A stretch of 64,000 nt of DNA from Silene latifolia. Taxonomy: Eukaryota; Streptophyta; Magnoliopsida; Caryophyllales; Caryophyllaceae. Below are positions 1-12,197 of this stretch, piece after piece. The stretch covers positions 84,783,637 to 84,847,636 of the forward strand of contig NC_133534.1 in NCBI RefSeq assembly GCF_048544455.1, in the 5' to 3' direction. The translations under genes were made by a program, and so were the position numbers. The notes under the pieces were generated by a model. The model was given only the letters and a program-made list of their open reading frames with translations. It had not been told where the DNA came from and did not search any database. Each line of letters opens with the position of its first letter. Position 1 is the stretch's first letter.

Positions 1-1248
1 CAGCTATAACATTACTAGTAAAAGAGCTCAATGTTATAGCTCTCCTACTATAACATTGAAATGCTGAGTTTTTATACACGACTTATAAATGTTTTGAAAG
101 TTGTTTTATAACTGTTTAAGGTTCATTTTAAATGTTTTAATGAAAGTATTTATATTTCAAAGCCCGGTTTAGTAAGGAGCCCGGTTTTGTTGTAAACGTT
201 AATTAGTGGTCATGATGGATCAACCTATGAGTTGGACCATGCTACTAATTAGGGTTTCAACATAGCCTCTCTTTGAACCTAAATTCTAATCATATATTAA
301 GGTTAGGGTTTGCACGTTTCACGAGGCTTATGGGCCGTGATATCTCGTGTTGCCTAGGGTATATTAGGTAAAGATGTTATTCTATAATAATATCTTTACA
401 TATCTTATATATCTTTAATATATTTGTTTTTGTAAAAGATATTCTTGTTTTAGGAAATCTTATCATAATCTTAGAATTTATAGTAAAGATAATATTTGGA
501 AAGATTATATTCTATCTCTTAATATTCTTTATTATCTTTTAAGGCTTTTAGGAAAGAGATAATAATAAGATATAATTTGTTTTTATATCTTAATATTTCG
601 GCTATTAGGGTTTGACAAAACCGTGTAGCCTAATTCCTCTTCTCGTATAAATACTTTGCTATTTACAACGTCTAAGATAGAGACCTTAAGCATAAAATTT
701 GATTTCATCTTTGCAAAGCAAAACCGTGTGTTTTAAAAGGAAAACCGTTTTGTTATTTTGAAAGGTCGTGTGTTTATAAAGCTCGCATACTCGTTCTTCA
801 TTTATCGTTATAAGATAATAGTGCTTAGTTGATTTCTTAACTTGTTCATTAACGTGAACCTTTGTTAGAATCATTAGTGCTTTCTTATTAGCGTAAGTTA
901 GTCACTTGAGTATTTAACGGTACTCATTGAGTTACAGCTAGAGTTAGTTGTACAAGTTGGGTTAGTAAATTTGTAATCCGTAGAAAGGTACTAAATTTAT
1001 TAATCGAGAATAGTGGACGTAGGTTTCGACTTGTGAAACTGAACCACTTCAAAAACCGTGTGTCTCTTCGTTCTTTCGTTTGTTTCGCTTATTACGTTTA
1101 CATTCTTTAGTTGATTAGTTAAAGTTTAATCAATAAACTTTAAATAATCAATTACATTAGCATAATCGAAAAAGCCTTTAAAAAGTTTTAAATCCTCAAT
1201 TCACCCCCCCCCCCCCCTCTTGAGTATTTTGGATCAATAGACTCTTCA
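1..1248 (+). repeat. 5' LTR of element A (3' portion)
   Basis: Matches 18521-19762 with scattered substitutions and small indels. It ends ...ACTCTTCA just before the primer binding site. Near the 3' end is a C homopolymer (about 1205-1217) that is longer than in the other LTR. The bases just inside the window carry GTTATAG/CTATAAC half-sites (CTATAAC at 4 and 48, GTTATAG at 33). Confidence 0.92.
646..653 (+). promoter_or_regulatory. TATA box of element A 5' LTR
   Basis: TATAAATA followed by a pyrimidine-rich start region; the same sequence occurs at 19161 in the 3' LTR. It is the best candidate for the U3/R promoter. Assignment is by motif and position only. Confidence 0.6.
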
Positions 1249-1250
1249 AT

Positions 1251-1262
1251 TGGTATCAGAGC
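1251..1262 (+). other. Primer binding site of element A (initiator tRNA-Met type)
   Basis: TGGTATCAGAGC two bases after the LTR end. This is the standard Copia primer site, complementary to the 3' end of plant initiator tRNA-Met, and it fixes the LTR boundary at 1248. Confidence 0.9.
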
Positions 1263-1356
1263 CTCGTGCTCTTGATTGCCTAACCGCAAAGAGGATGATC
1301 TATCTTGTTTTTCATTTATCTTATCGTTTTATATTCCGCTGCCTATCACGTGATAA

Positions 1357-3342
1357 ATGGATTCCAAATATCTCAAGTGTCCCGTCTGTGATGGGAAGAA
1401 TTACGGATTGTGGAAAAACATGATGACTCACTATGTGAAAGGACACGATTGGGAGTGCTGGAGGATTATTCAAAACGGACCGCACAAAATTCTTGTGGCA
1501 TCCGAGGAAGGCACTACCTATGAAAAGAAAGAAGAGGACTATGTCGAGGCCGACTACAAGAAGGCTGAGAAGAACTCCAAAGCAATAAGTATTCTGCAAA
1601 ACGGAATGACTTCTACTGAGTTTGATCGGTTCTCTTCATGTTCCACGGCCAAGGAGATATGGGATGGGCTTGAATTAGCTTATGGGGGTACTTCCATTGT
1701 TAGGAAGCACCGAATAGATTTGCTTATGCAAAAATATGAGCTATTCATTATGGAGCCTAATGAGTCCTTAGATAGTATGTCCGCAAGTTTTTCAAGTATA
1801 ATAAATGAATTAAAAAACCAAGGTAGGAAATTCTATACCGAGGACATTGCTAGAAAGGTTCTTAGGAGCCTTACTAAGAAGTGGCGTGCTAAGGTCACTG
1901 CAATGGAGGAATCACGAGATCTTGAAACCCTATCCTATCAAGAACTCATTGGTGCTCTCATGGCCCATGAAATTACTCTTAACAAAGATGACGCTAAACC
2001 AAGTCGCAATAAGAGTATGGCCTTAAAGAGCGAAGAAGTTGACTCTGAACTAGAGGATGAAACTGTCTTGTTTGCACGACGCTTTAAAAATAAGATATTT
2101 CGAAATAAACAAACAAAATCATCCTATAACAACAATAACAACAATTCATTCAACAAAAAGGTTAATGACTCAAAGTCGTCTTTCGCAAATAGAGGTTGCT
2201 TCAAGTGTGGAGAATCTGGTCATATGATCAAGGATTGTCCAACATGGGAGAAGATAAAGGATAAGACGAAACGTGAGAAGACAAAGAGAGAATTCAAGCA
2301 AGTTATGATGGCTTCGTGTTGGGGAGACCTTGACTCAGAAGATGATGAGGAATCTGAAGACGGCGAAGTAGCAAACCTTTGTCTCAGCAGTGTTAGTCTT
2401 GACTTAATCTCCGACAGTGACGATGAGAGCACAAATTCTCATTCAAACTATTGTTTTCTTGGAGAATCAGACGAAAACGACGATGAAGAGGTAAGTTATC
2501 TTGAGCTTAAAAAACGTGTTAGGAAATTGTCTAAAAGTGCTTTAATTGAATTCTTTGAACAATCTCTTGATAAGTGTCACGAACAGGATTTGGAATTGAA
2601 GGATCTAAAGGAACAGATTCTCGAAATCGCGGAAGAGAATCATACTCTCAAGACTAAAGCTAAGAAGTTGAAATCTAAAGTTATAGTTGAGAAAGCTACA
2701 ACATTAGATTCTACTATGGCTGAAAAGAAGGAATTAGAAGCCAAAGTTATAGCTAATGAAGCTATAACTTCCGACCTAAAGCTTAACATCAAGCACCTTC
2801 AAGCCAAAGTTATAGCTAATGAAGCTATAACTTTAGAACTTAGAAAAGTAAAAGAACTTTTGGAAACTAAGGTCACATCTAATGAAGAAGTGACCTTAGA
2901 TCAAAAGAAAGAGATAGATTCTCTTTTAAAGCAATTGAAGGAATCTAAGACTGATATGATCAATGTTAAGAAACAACACACCGATGTTGTGTTTATTCTT
3001 AACAAACGATTCCCAGACTTTCGTAACAACTTTAAAAAGGACAATGATGTAGATCACACGAAATGTCAAGAGGAAATTAAAACCCTAAAAGACCTACTTC
3101 TACACGCTAGAAAGGTCCATGACAAGTGGGAAGGTAGCACAAAAGTCCTAAACTTCCTAACCGAACAATCTGATAATAATATGAAGATGAGGTTAGGACA
3201 TGAATGCTACAGCCGTAGAGATCACTCTAAATGCAAATCAACACCTTCGGATTTTGATTTTAGAAAAAGGAAGTATGATGATCTTCCTGAATACTTGATT
3301 TGCAATTACTGTGGTCATACGGGACACATCCAAATCAATTGA
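1357..3342 (+). CDS. gag: Gag polyprotein of element A, ended early at the second zinc knuckle
   Basis: Open for 661 codons from the first ATG after the primer site. It makes the capsid and nucleocapsid of the virus-like particle. Residues about 60-220 look like the UBN2-type Copia capsid domain. An Asn-rich stretch near 265 precedes a CCHC knuckle (CFKCGESGHMIKDCP, near residue 281). An acidic Ser/Glu region and a long coiled coil with 21-residue repeats (KVIANEAIT type, about residues 440-520) follow. A second knuckle begins at the C-terminus (CNYCGHTGHIQIN) but its last Cys position is the TGA at 3340-3342, so the ORF stops inside the knuckle. Protein-like sequence continues in this frame to about 3520 and then in another frame. 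The long coiled-coil Gag is typical of SIRE elements. Confidence 0.85.
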   Translation: MDSKYLKCPVCDGKNYGLWKNMMTHYVKGHDWECWRIIQNGPHKILVASEEGTTYEKKEEDYVEADYKKAEKNSKAISILQNGMTSTEFDRFSSCSTAKEIWDGLELAYGGTSIVRKHRIDLLMQKYELFIMEPNESLDSMSASFSSIINELKNQGRKFYTEDIARKVLRSLTKKWRAKVTAMEESRDLETLSYQELIGALMAHEITLNKDDAKPSRNKSMALKSEEVDSELEDETVLFARRFKNKIFRNKQTKSSYNNNNNNSFNKKVNDSKSSFANRGCFKCGESGHMIKDCPTWEKIKDKTKREKTKREFKQVMMASCWGDLDSEDDEESEDGEVANLCLSSVSLDLISDSDDESTNSHSNYCFLGESDENDDEEVSYLELKKRVRKLSKSALIEFFEQSLDKCHEQDLELKDLKEQILEIAEENHTLKTKAKKLKSKVIVEKATTLDSTMAEKKELEAKVIANEAITSDLKLNIKHLQAKVIANEAITLELRKVKELLETKVTSNEEVTLDQKKEIDSLLKQLKESKTDMINVKKQHTDVVFILNKRFPDFRNNFKKDNDVDHTKCQEEIKTLKDLLLHARKVHDKWEGSTKVLNFLTEQSDNNMKMRLGHECYSRRDHSKCKSTPSDFDFRKRKYDDLPEYLICNYCGHTGHIQIN

Positions 3343-3748
3343 AAGGCTCATGATATACGAAAAAATGCCGAACATGCTAAAACTGTTGACACAGTTGTCG
3401 AAGATAAGGAAACCCCCACTAACGAACCTAACGAAGAAAGAAACAATAAATTTCGTTGGTTCTATGACATGGCCTTTGACTACACTAAGAAACCTAGCAC
3501 TTCACAAAGCCCAACCCAGTAAACCTATTCATAAGGGAAATAGTCAAGAGAGACCTAGAGAAATTCCTAGACCAAGAGAAAACCCTAACCCTAGAACTCC
3601 TCCCAAGCCAAACAAACCTAAGGTTAGAAAAACGGTCATCAGACGTGTTTGGGTTCGAAAGGATTTAGTATTTAGAGTAACTAATCATAAGGGACCCAAC
3701 TTAGCTTGGGTACCTAAAAACTGTATCTAATCTTTTCTGCAGGAAGAA
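3343..3748 (+). pseudogene. Gag C-terminus / gag-pol linker of element A, frame-broken
   Basis: After the TGA at 3340 the gag frame stays readable to a TAA near 3520. Pro/Arg/Lys-rich coding-like sequence then continues in the frame used by pol (about 3500-3727), ending GPNLAWVPKNCI and a TAA at 3728-3730. The next in-frame residues run directly into the protease. Whether that TAA is an original gag-pol stop (as in some SIRE-type elements) or a mutation cannot be decided from one copy. Confidence 0.6.
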
Positions 3749-6700
3749 GTGAAAGAAAACAATCAGTGGTATCTTGATAGTGGATGCTCAAGACACATGA
3801 CCGGAGATAAGAATCTGTTTCTTTCACTCAAGCCCTTCAACGGAGGAAAAGTAACGTTCGGGGACAATAAAAAGGGTAAAGTAATCGGAGTTGGCAAAAT
3901 CGGAATTTCTAAGTCTCACGCAATCAGTGATGTTTATCTCGTGGATGGTCTAAAACATAACTTGCTAAGCATATCTCAACTATGCGACAAAGGTAACAAA
4001 GTAGTTTTTCATACTAATAGTTGTCGCATTATTATTGAAGGAACTAGCAATGTTATTCTTGAAGGTCATAGGAAGAGAAATGTTTATATGGTAGATTTAA
4101 ATGCTGTGCCTACTAACTCCTTTTCGTGTATGAAAGTTACACTTGATGATCCTTGTTTATGGCATAAACGATTTGGTCACATTAGCTCACTAACCTTGAA
4201 CAAGCTCAAGAAGTGGGACTTGGTGGAAGGGTTACCTAAAATCAAGTTCGACCAAGAAAAGATGTGTGACACGAGTGCAAGGTGCAAATAAGTAAGATCA
4301 TCGTTTAAACCGAAAAGAGTAGTAAGCACAAATCAAGCCTTGGAATTGGTACACATGGATTTATGTGGACCTATGAAGGTAAGGAGTAGAGGAGGATCCA
4401 GGTACGTCTTTGTTCTTGTAGACGACTACTCAAGATATGTATGGCCTATCTTTCTTCACTCAAAAGATAAAACTTTTGATGAATTTGAGTGTCTTATGAA
4501 ACGTGTTCAAAACAAATATAAGACTAATCTTGTATCTATTCGTACGGATCATGGCAACGAATTTGACAACCAAACTTTTATAGAATATTATAGAGTTAAT
4601 GGTGTAGGGCATAACTTTTCTGCACCAAGAACTCCTCAACAAAACGGTGTCGTTGAACGTATGAATAGAACTTTAGAAGATATGACACGTACAATGCTTT
4701 TGTGTAGTGGTTTACCTCGTAATTTTTGGGCTGTAGCAATAAGTACTTCTTGCTACATTCATAATCGTGCTATGATCCGACCTATCCTTAAGAAAACCCC
4801 CTACGAACTTCTTAGAGGTCGAAAACCTAATATCTCCCATCTTCGTTGCTTTGGGAGCAAGTGCTTTGTGCATAATAACGGTAAAAACCGTTTAAGCAAA
4901 TTCGACCCTAGAAGTGATGAGGCGATTTTCATAGGATACTCAGATCATAGCAAGGCTTACAAAGTCTTCAATAAAAGAACTCTTTGTATTGAAGAAAGTG
5001 TCCACGTTATTTTTGATGAATATAACGTGTTCCATAAGCCTTTACAGGATGAGGAAGAAGACTTGGATGAACCCGACTTTCGTCTTTCAAGAGACGATCC
5101 CCCGGAATTGGAATTGGAGGATAACGAAATTGAGGGAATAAGTGATGAACTTATTCGTTCCTCAAAAGATAAAAAGGAGAAAGGCAAAGTTATAGTTGAT
5201 GATACTATAACATTGACTTAAGACAAGAACTCCCAAACCAATGTTATAGATGATGTTACTATAACATTGAATCCAAATCAAGGTGTAGAGTCCGAGGTTA
5301 TAATCGGCTCAAATACAACACCTGGATTGGATTCAGGGGGAACTTCCTCCAATTCCGAACCAAATGAAGTCGGATCAAGCTCAAATAACGATGAAGAACC
5401 AAGCACTTCAACAAAGTTGAAATACAAGAATTCACACCCCATGGACAATATTCTGGGTAATATTAAGAAGGGTGTTCAAACAAGACGTTCCTTGAACAAT
5501 TTCTGCTCTTTCTACTCTTTCCTATCCATGATCGAACCAAAGAACATCAATGAAGCTCTTGCTGACTCAGATTGGATTATAGCTATGCAAGAAGAGCTTC
5601 AACAGTTCGAAAAAAACAAGGTTTGGCATTTAGTTCCTCGACCTAAAGATCGTTCAGTCATTGGAACTCGGTGGGTTTTCAGAAACAAATTAGATGATGC
5701 CGGAGTCATTGTCAGAAACAAAGCAAGATTGGTGGTCCAAGGGTATAATCAACAAGAGGGAATAGATTATGACGAGACTTTCGCACCTGTTGCTCATCTT
5801 GAAGCTATTAGACTTCTAATAGCATTCGCCGCACACAAGGGAATGAAGCTCTTCCAGATGGATGTCAAGACAGCATTCTTGAATGGTTATTTACTAGAGG
5901 AAGTCTTCGTTGAACAACCCCCTGGTTTTAAGAACATCAAATTTGAGGATCACGTGTTCAAATTGGATAAAGCCCTATACGGATTAAAGCAAGCACCTAA
6001 GGCTTGGTATGATCGATTATCTAAGTTTCTACTTGACAGTGGATTCAGTAGAGGATCCGTCGACAAAACCCTATTTCTAAAACTGAGGGTCTGACCTTTT
6101 GGTTGTTCAAATATACGTCAATGATATTATCTTTGGATCAACCAACCGAAGCCTATGCAAATATTTTTCTGAGTTGATGACTTCCGAATTCGAGATGAGT
6201 ATGATGGGAGAATTAAAATTCTTCTTAGGGCTGCAAATACAACAAATTGATGAAGGCATTAAAATCCATCAATAGAAATACATCAAGGAGTTGATTCGGG
6301 AATTCAGAATGGAAAACTCACATGCTATGCCTACTCCAATGGTTGAGAACAAAAAAATTGACATTGGATGAGAACGGTAAATCAGTTGATGAAACTACTT
6401 ACCGTGGGATGATTGGGTCACTGTTATATTTGACCGCAAGTAGACCCGATATTATGTTTAGCGTATGTGTTTGTGCGAGATATCAATCATCTCCCAAAGA
6501 ATCGCATATGACGGCCGTAAAACGAATCTTACGTTACTTAATTGGAACGGCCAATCTATATTTATGGTATCCAATGGAGTGCAATTTTGATCTAGTCGGT
6601 TATTCTGATGCCGACTACGCAGGATGTTCTCTAGACAGAAAAAGCACGTCGGGTGTCGCCACATTTGTCGGACCGTGTATCATCACGTGGGGTTCGAAGA

Positions 6701-7058
6701 AAAAAAATTCGGTTGCTCTCTCAACCGCTGAAGCCAAGTATATTGCCGCAGGACTGGTATGTACTCAACTTTTATGGTTAAGCAACAATTACGTGATTAT
6801 GGTGTTGACGTAGGATGTATTCCTATTTTTTGTGATAATACTAGTGCGATAATAATTTCTAAAACTTCCGCACAACATTCACGTACCGAGCATATTGAAA
6901 TAAGACACCATTTTATACGAGACCATGTTGAAAAGGGAAATATAAAACTTGAATTTTGTAGTACTGAAAAACAATGGGCAGACATTTTGACAAAATCATT
7001 AGCTAGAGAACGATTTGAGACTTTACGGTTGGAAATTGGTTTAATCGGTGGTACCTAA
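3749..7058 (+). pseudogene. pol: Copia pol of element A (protease-integrase-RT-RNase H), multiply broken
   Basis: Protease begins with YLDSGCSRHMTG, the DSG catalytic site. Integrase has the zinc region (LWHKRFGHIS) and the core acidic residues in HMDLCGP, RTDHGNEF and NGVVERMN. RT starts about 5560 with canonical Copia blocks ([42 protein letters not shown]). RNase H has SDADYAG and ends at DILTKSL. Breaks: in-frame TAA at 4289, TAA at 5219, frame change near 6088-6093, TAG at 6273, frame change in an A run near 6351-6357, and another near 6782. The RT active site at 6114-6125 reads YVND instead of YVDD. These lesions should abolish activity. Confidence 0.9.
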
Positions 7059-7744
7059 GTTTCTATACTTGTTCAATCTTTTTATGACTGACTAGTTAGG
7101 TTAAGATTGTATGACTGTGTCCATATATTGCGTTGCATGAATAATTTCGTTTATAGAAATATTTTTATCATAAAATTCAATTTGCTATTTAGAATTTAAT
7201 TATTATACAAACTTATTCCTTATCACAATAAACAAAGCACACCATATTTTTATCTTTCCAATTTACAAAAATCTTCCAAATAAGCTCTCATATACACGGC
7301 TCATGCTTTTTATATAAAATCAATTTCCTAATTCTTGTCTTATCACCATAAATTCCTATACCTATCATAATACTAATTCCTAATTAAGACACTTACCATA
7401 ATTGACCTCCACTTGTTAACCCTAGCCTACACCTATATCTACCCTCCTTGCGTGTTACCCGTCCACCTAACCCCACTTGCATACTTTTCTTTCTCTTAAA
7501 TTTTTACCATCATCACAACTCATCTTGTTTACAAAAACCATCACCATCACCTCCTTTTTCAACAATCACCATCATCATGAATCCAACTCATGCAAAAAAT
7601 ACTTGATCTTCAACCCGTCACCACCAAAACCGCCCCTTTCATAACCAAACATCACCTCTACCACCACATGATCCTCATTCCATTAATTGTCCTTCACCAC
7701 AACCAAACCAAAATACGCCCCTGTTTCGTAGTCGGGACGAGTCG
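7059..7744 (+). other. Non-coding linker between pol and accessory ORF of element A
   Basis: AT-rich then C/A-rich sequence without a convincing ORF. From about 7500 it has CA/CT-rich stretches (repeated CACCATC-like words) resembling a 5' untranslated leader for the ORF that follows. I see no clear splice acceptor or TATA box. Confidence 0.5.
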
Positions 7745-8466
7745 GTGTCCGAAGGCAAAAGACGCCGTCTTTTCAAAGGAAAAAATAAGGTGGTTGTCGA
7801 TAATAGTGAAGCTGTGGAGGGACCCGAGGTAATAGTTCGGAATGGTGTTGCTCGTACCTTTCTTAGGGATGTTTCAAAAGCCGCGACCAAGGAAGGGTTA
7901 AATCGTGTTCGGCTTACTCATGATGAAAGCATCCTAGTTAATCGAGTTTTGAGGTATTCCATTCATGGTGGTAGGTACTATCCAAAATCTTGGTTGGTTA
8001 GTGTTCCCGTTCTTGCTTTCTTTGTTAATTTTCTTGATTTTCAAGGGTGGAGTCACATTAGTCAGTTTTCGGGTCCTGTTTACCCAGCTGAGGTGGTTCA
8101 ATTCATTGCTAGTGTCTCAATTAAGAAAGGAGTCTTGCATGCGGTTGTTAATGGAGTGGATGTTACGGTCTCTGTTTCGGATTTTTGCTCTGCTTTTTCG
8201 GTTCCTGATGAAGGAATTGAATTAAATCCGAGTCTTGAATGGTCTAATGTTGTGAGTGAAAAGGAGTTGTTAGTGAAGAAGTATTTTGAGGAGATGACGG
8301 AGGGAGGTAATATCGTGGTTCGTCCTCTCTCGGCAAAAATCAAGTTCCTCTTGAACTTTTTATGGAACACAGTGGTGCCGAGGAGAGGAGGCCGTGATAA
8401 GGTGTCGAGTTATGAAGCTATAATGGTCTATTCTTGGTTAGAAGGTCAGAAAGTGAATTTGGGTAG
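7745..8466 (+). pseudogene. Accessory ORF of element A, N-terminal part (putative plant transposon protein-like)
   Basis: Begins MSEGKRRRLF in an ORF whose basic N-terminus (RRRLFKGKNK) could be a nuclear localisation signal. The stretch from about residue 55 (LTHDESILVNRVLRYS), through GWSHISQFSGPVYPAEVVQF, to the NGVDVTVSVSDFCSAFSVPDE region resembles the domain called putative plant transposon protein (Pfam Transposase_32 family), often found in extra ORFs of plant retrotransposons. That match is from memory of the pattern and is not certain. At 8466 the frame is cut by element B. The first base after B's right target duplication continues the same codon, so both halves were one ORF of roughly 480 codons. 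It lies in the env-like position of SIRE elements, but I see no signal peptide or membrane segment. Confidence 0.7.
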
Positions 8467-9975
8467 TGATACCCGTCGTGAGGTGTCAAAAATAATATTT
8501 ATAAACTCCAACTACAACTATAGCTAGCGGCAGTCGGGTCGAACCACAGAGATGTAGACGTAATTTCTAGTTGTTTAAATTCGGTCTAAGGTAACAATAA
8601 GGTGGGGGTTTGATTGGATTTGGTCTACAACTAATGAGCAATAAAATAAAGTGAACTAAGCAAATGGATGAAATCAAGTATAAAAAGAGGTACTAGGATG
8701 GTCGGTTCGTTATAGTTTCGGCGGCAACATACTAAACAAGTCCAAATCGAACACATGTGAGGCGGGAAACAAGAGGTCCTCTCGGTCCACTCTTAACAGA
8801 TATCATCTTTCGATCTCGCTGTAGGTCCCTAATATCACTAATACTGACTCTCGTCCTGAAAAGTGACTAATAATCTAAACTTTACCTATCTTTCGATCTC
8901 AGCGCAGTTTAGTCATTTCAATTGGTGATCTAACAACTTTCCCTATCTTTCGATCTAATGGGTCAGTCATAAATTAAGCATCTAACTGGTCGCATGCATT
9001 CGATTCGTTAAATACAACATTAAAATCAATTAAAACGAAAGGTAACCTCACGTGGTCAGTCGATCGACCAGGTATGGTAGTCGATCGACTGACACGCGAT
9101 TTCAGTCCAAATTAATACTACGCCGCCTACGCTATAATTCCCCTACATCCTAGCACAATTGATTTAGCTACTCATGGCTATGGTTAAAATAACAATAATA
9201 TTGATGATAAAGACTACTGAATTCATGCTAAAAATAGTAGAACAAACAATTAACATAAACGATAATTGGCTTAGATTCTAACTAACAATTCTATATCTAA
9301 CAATGCAATAAAGATGAACTGAAAGTAGAACAGAAGGAATACCGAAAATTGCAGAAGAATAGTAACGGAATGATTAGAAGTATGAATGAAAATCCGATGC
9401 AACCAATATTCCAAACCCTAACTATGATATTCTAAAGCTGAATATGAAACTTAGATAAAAACTCGATGCCTTTATCTGATGTTCTAGGTTACGTTATATA
9501 GCAAACATACGTAACAACTTATTATCAAAACCTAAACATAATGGGCTTGCTTTCCTCGATCTTTTAATTCTCGTCTGAGTAGCGAGGTGGTCGATCGACT
9601 GAGATGACCGGTTGATCGACTGCTATGCAGTGTACAGTAGTTTCTGGAACCCGCATGTTGGTCGATCGACTAAAGGTAGTGGTCGATCGACTGCTTTAGC
9701 TGCTACTTGACTTCTATAATCTCGTGGATTTGTCTTTTGGGCTTTGAAATGCGCACCAAGCTCATTCCTCGAGTCAATACTTCACGTCAATTGCAATGCA
9801 GGATAGTCGGGGACGAATTTAGCTCAATTTCCGTTGAATTCTTCACATTTCTGCAATAAAGTACAAAAACACGAAAGTAGACGGAAATGGGGGAAATGGC
9901 AGCTTAAACAACACAAATGAGCTCTGAAATGCGTGTAAAATGAGGTGCAAAAGATCATATAAAAGACACGCATCA
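8467..9975 (-). repeat. Element B left LTR (3' LTR in element sense)
   Basis: Begins TGATACCCGTCG and ends GACACGCATCA. Contains TCGATCGA palindrome pairs at 9059/9080, 9590/9611 and 9661/9682, each 21 bp apart. A TATA-like TATATAA on the minus strand lies at 9494-9500. Confidence 0.93.
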
Positions 9976-12197
9976 AACTTCCCCAAACCAAACCCTTGCT
10001 TGTCCCCAAGCAAGAACAAGACTCGATCTAATGACCTAATGGAACGAGTTCAATCTCAGAGCGAAATGCAACATGTAAAGCCTAAACCAATTTAATGCAC
10101 AACCAACAATCAATTAGCAAATGAATCATGCAATCGAGTTATGGAGTCGTTAAAACTACTGAACCGTCAACTGTAGAGACTTATCAAATTGGACACTTAC
10201 GGGTCGCTCATATCACTCAAATAAGCACAGGTGAATAATGTAAAGATAGAAAGAATTCATTTGTAGTGACACTCACCTAACTACGACCTATAAGAACATG
10301 CCTGCAATATAATATGAAAGCAATCTCTATGACCGTACATACGCATTCCAACCAACAAAAGACCATGACACATGCTGAGGTATATATGTGGATATGTGAG
10401 GTATGGGTAAGAAGAGGCAAAACATTTATGGAAAAGTGGAGGTACATGTGATCAAGCTAGTACCAAAACAGAACCATATGGCAACATCCAACTTCTTGCT
10501 CAAAAACAAATGAAACGGTGCTATAGCAAGCACAAATCTCACAATCTCCAGGTATAAAGGTAATCAACTAACTCCCCATAAGATAAGAATAAAACATGGG
10601 AGCAAAAATCGCCAAAAGATAAGGATTTGAATTATGCGAATTTGATTTCTTTTTCTCGAACCTCAGTCGATCGACCTATGATGCCAGTCGATCGACCGCT
10701 TCAACAGTACAGAACCTCTTTTTCTTTCTTTTTTTTGAATAATTTCTTTTTCACTTCTTTTATTTTCTTTTCAACTTTTGTTTCTTTCCTTCCTTTCTTT
10801 TCATTTTCCCAACTAAATCTCAATAAGAGCATTTACTACCAAAAACTAAGTAAAAATCCCAAGGACACGGACTACTAGCTTGACAAAGGACATGCTATAT
10901 GTAGGATGTAGTAATGGGACAAAAAGGCTATTTTTGGCAGTGTGGGGTTCATGGGTAAAAACGAATAAGGGGAAACCTCTACCACATGTGTCAACTAACC
11001 ACAAACCGAATGCAATACAGGTATTAAGCAGATTAAGTTCATATTTATGCAAATTGATATGACATGTCTTATAAGGAGTACTACTCACATTCCTAAATAA
11101 ACCGGTCATAGATGTCACCAGTTATAGGCTCTAAATCTCAGAAATATGATGTAGTTTGCCAATTTTCTAAGTCAAGTCTCAAGTTTCAGCAAATAATTAA
11201 CGAAAACTCGTGGATATGCACTTATACGATTCTACTAATAACATGTTAATCAAGCAAGGCTTAGGCAAAACAAATGGAAATGCAATATCATCCTTGAAAT
11301 ACTACCGTTCCGACTCGACCTATATGCTAAAATAAACATGCATTTTATTTGAAATTTTTGAAATTTTTTTGAAATTTTTGAATATAAGAATGAAATAAAT
11401 AATGCAAAACAAAATGTAAACGTGAATGCAAGCAAATGATATGCGACGCAAAACCCTTCCCCAAACCAAATCGCACAATGTCCCCATTGTGCAAAATCAT
11501 GTAATGAAGAAAAGAGAAATGGGAATTTGCGGGAAAATAAACAAATAAAAATGACATGAAGTGGAAATCGGGAACTTACAAGACTTTAAGCGCAGTAAAG
11601 GAAACCTCCCCAAACCAGCGTGAGCTAGGAGGTTTTAGTAGCCAGCAGTGCTACTAATAAGTACCTGAAAAGACAAACAAAGTACCACGCATAAAATCGA
11701 GAAAGACAATAATGAAGCGGTATTATGTGCAAAATTGAGAAAAATAGAAGAAATAAATAAATGACGGAAGATAAAGTGGAGTAGAAAACTCCCTTAATTC
11801 CGCAAATCGACCAAACATAGCAGGAGAGAGGTCGAACCGGGCAAAGCGAGTGCAGGTCGGTCGATCGACCACATCACTCGATCGATCGACCGAGGTGAAA
11901 GGAACAAGAGCTCCTGGAACTGCGCAGATCGATCGATCGACAACTCGAGCGATCGATCGATGAAAAATCTGTTGTTACTTCTTATTTCTTCGTATTTGCT
12001 CAATTACTTGAGCTAAAGAGGTCTAAAAACCTGCAAATGCACAATAATACGTGCCCAAAATTGCGCAAAACCTAAAATAAAGTCTAAAACGCATAGAATC
12101 CTAAGCAAGCAAAATAAAATGCGAAGTTTCGCGCACACAAAAGCAATAAAAAGTGTTTAACAAAAGCAAATAAAAAGTTTGGAAAACATGTGATCAA
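9976..12197 (-). other. Non-coding 3' part of element B internal region
   Basis: No convincing coding sequence. It holds the minus-strand polypurine tract abutting the LTR (GGTTTGGGGAAGTT, 9976-9989), hairpins at 9995-10014 and 11473-11492, repeated GAAATTTTT runs at 11349-11382, and palindrome clusters at 10666-10696, 11860-11890 and about 11928-11961. This stretch stands where pol would be in an autonomous relative. Confidence 0.7.

Noticed and set aside
686-874. Minus-strand 62-codon ORF in the element A LTR, repeated at 19201
   Set aside because: Short, AT-rich and inside the LTR leader; its repetition is due to the LTR pair.
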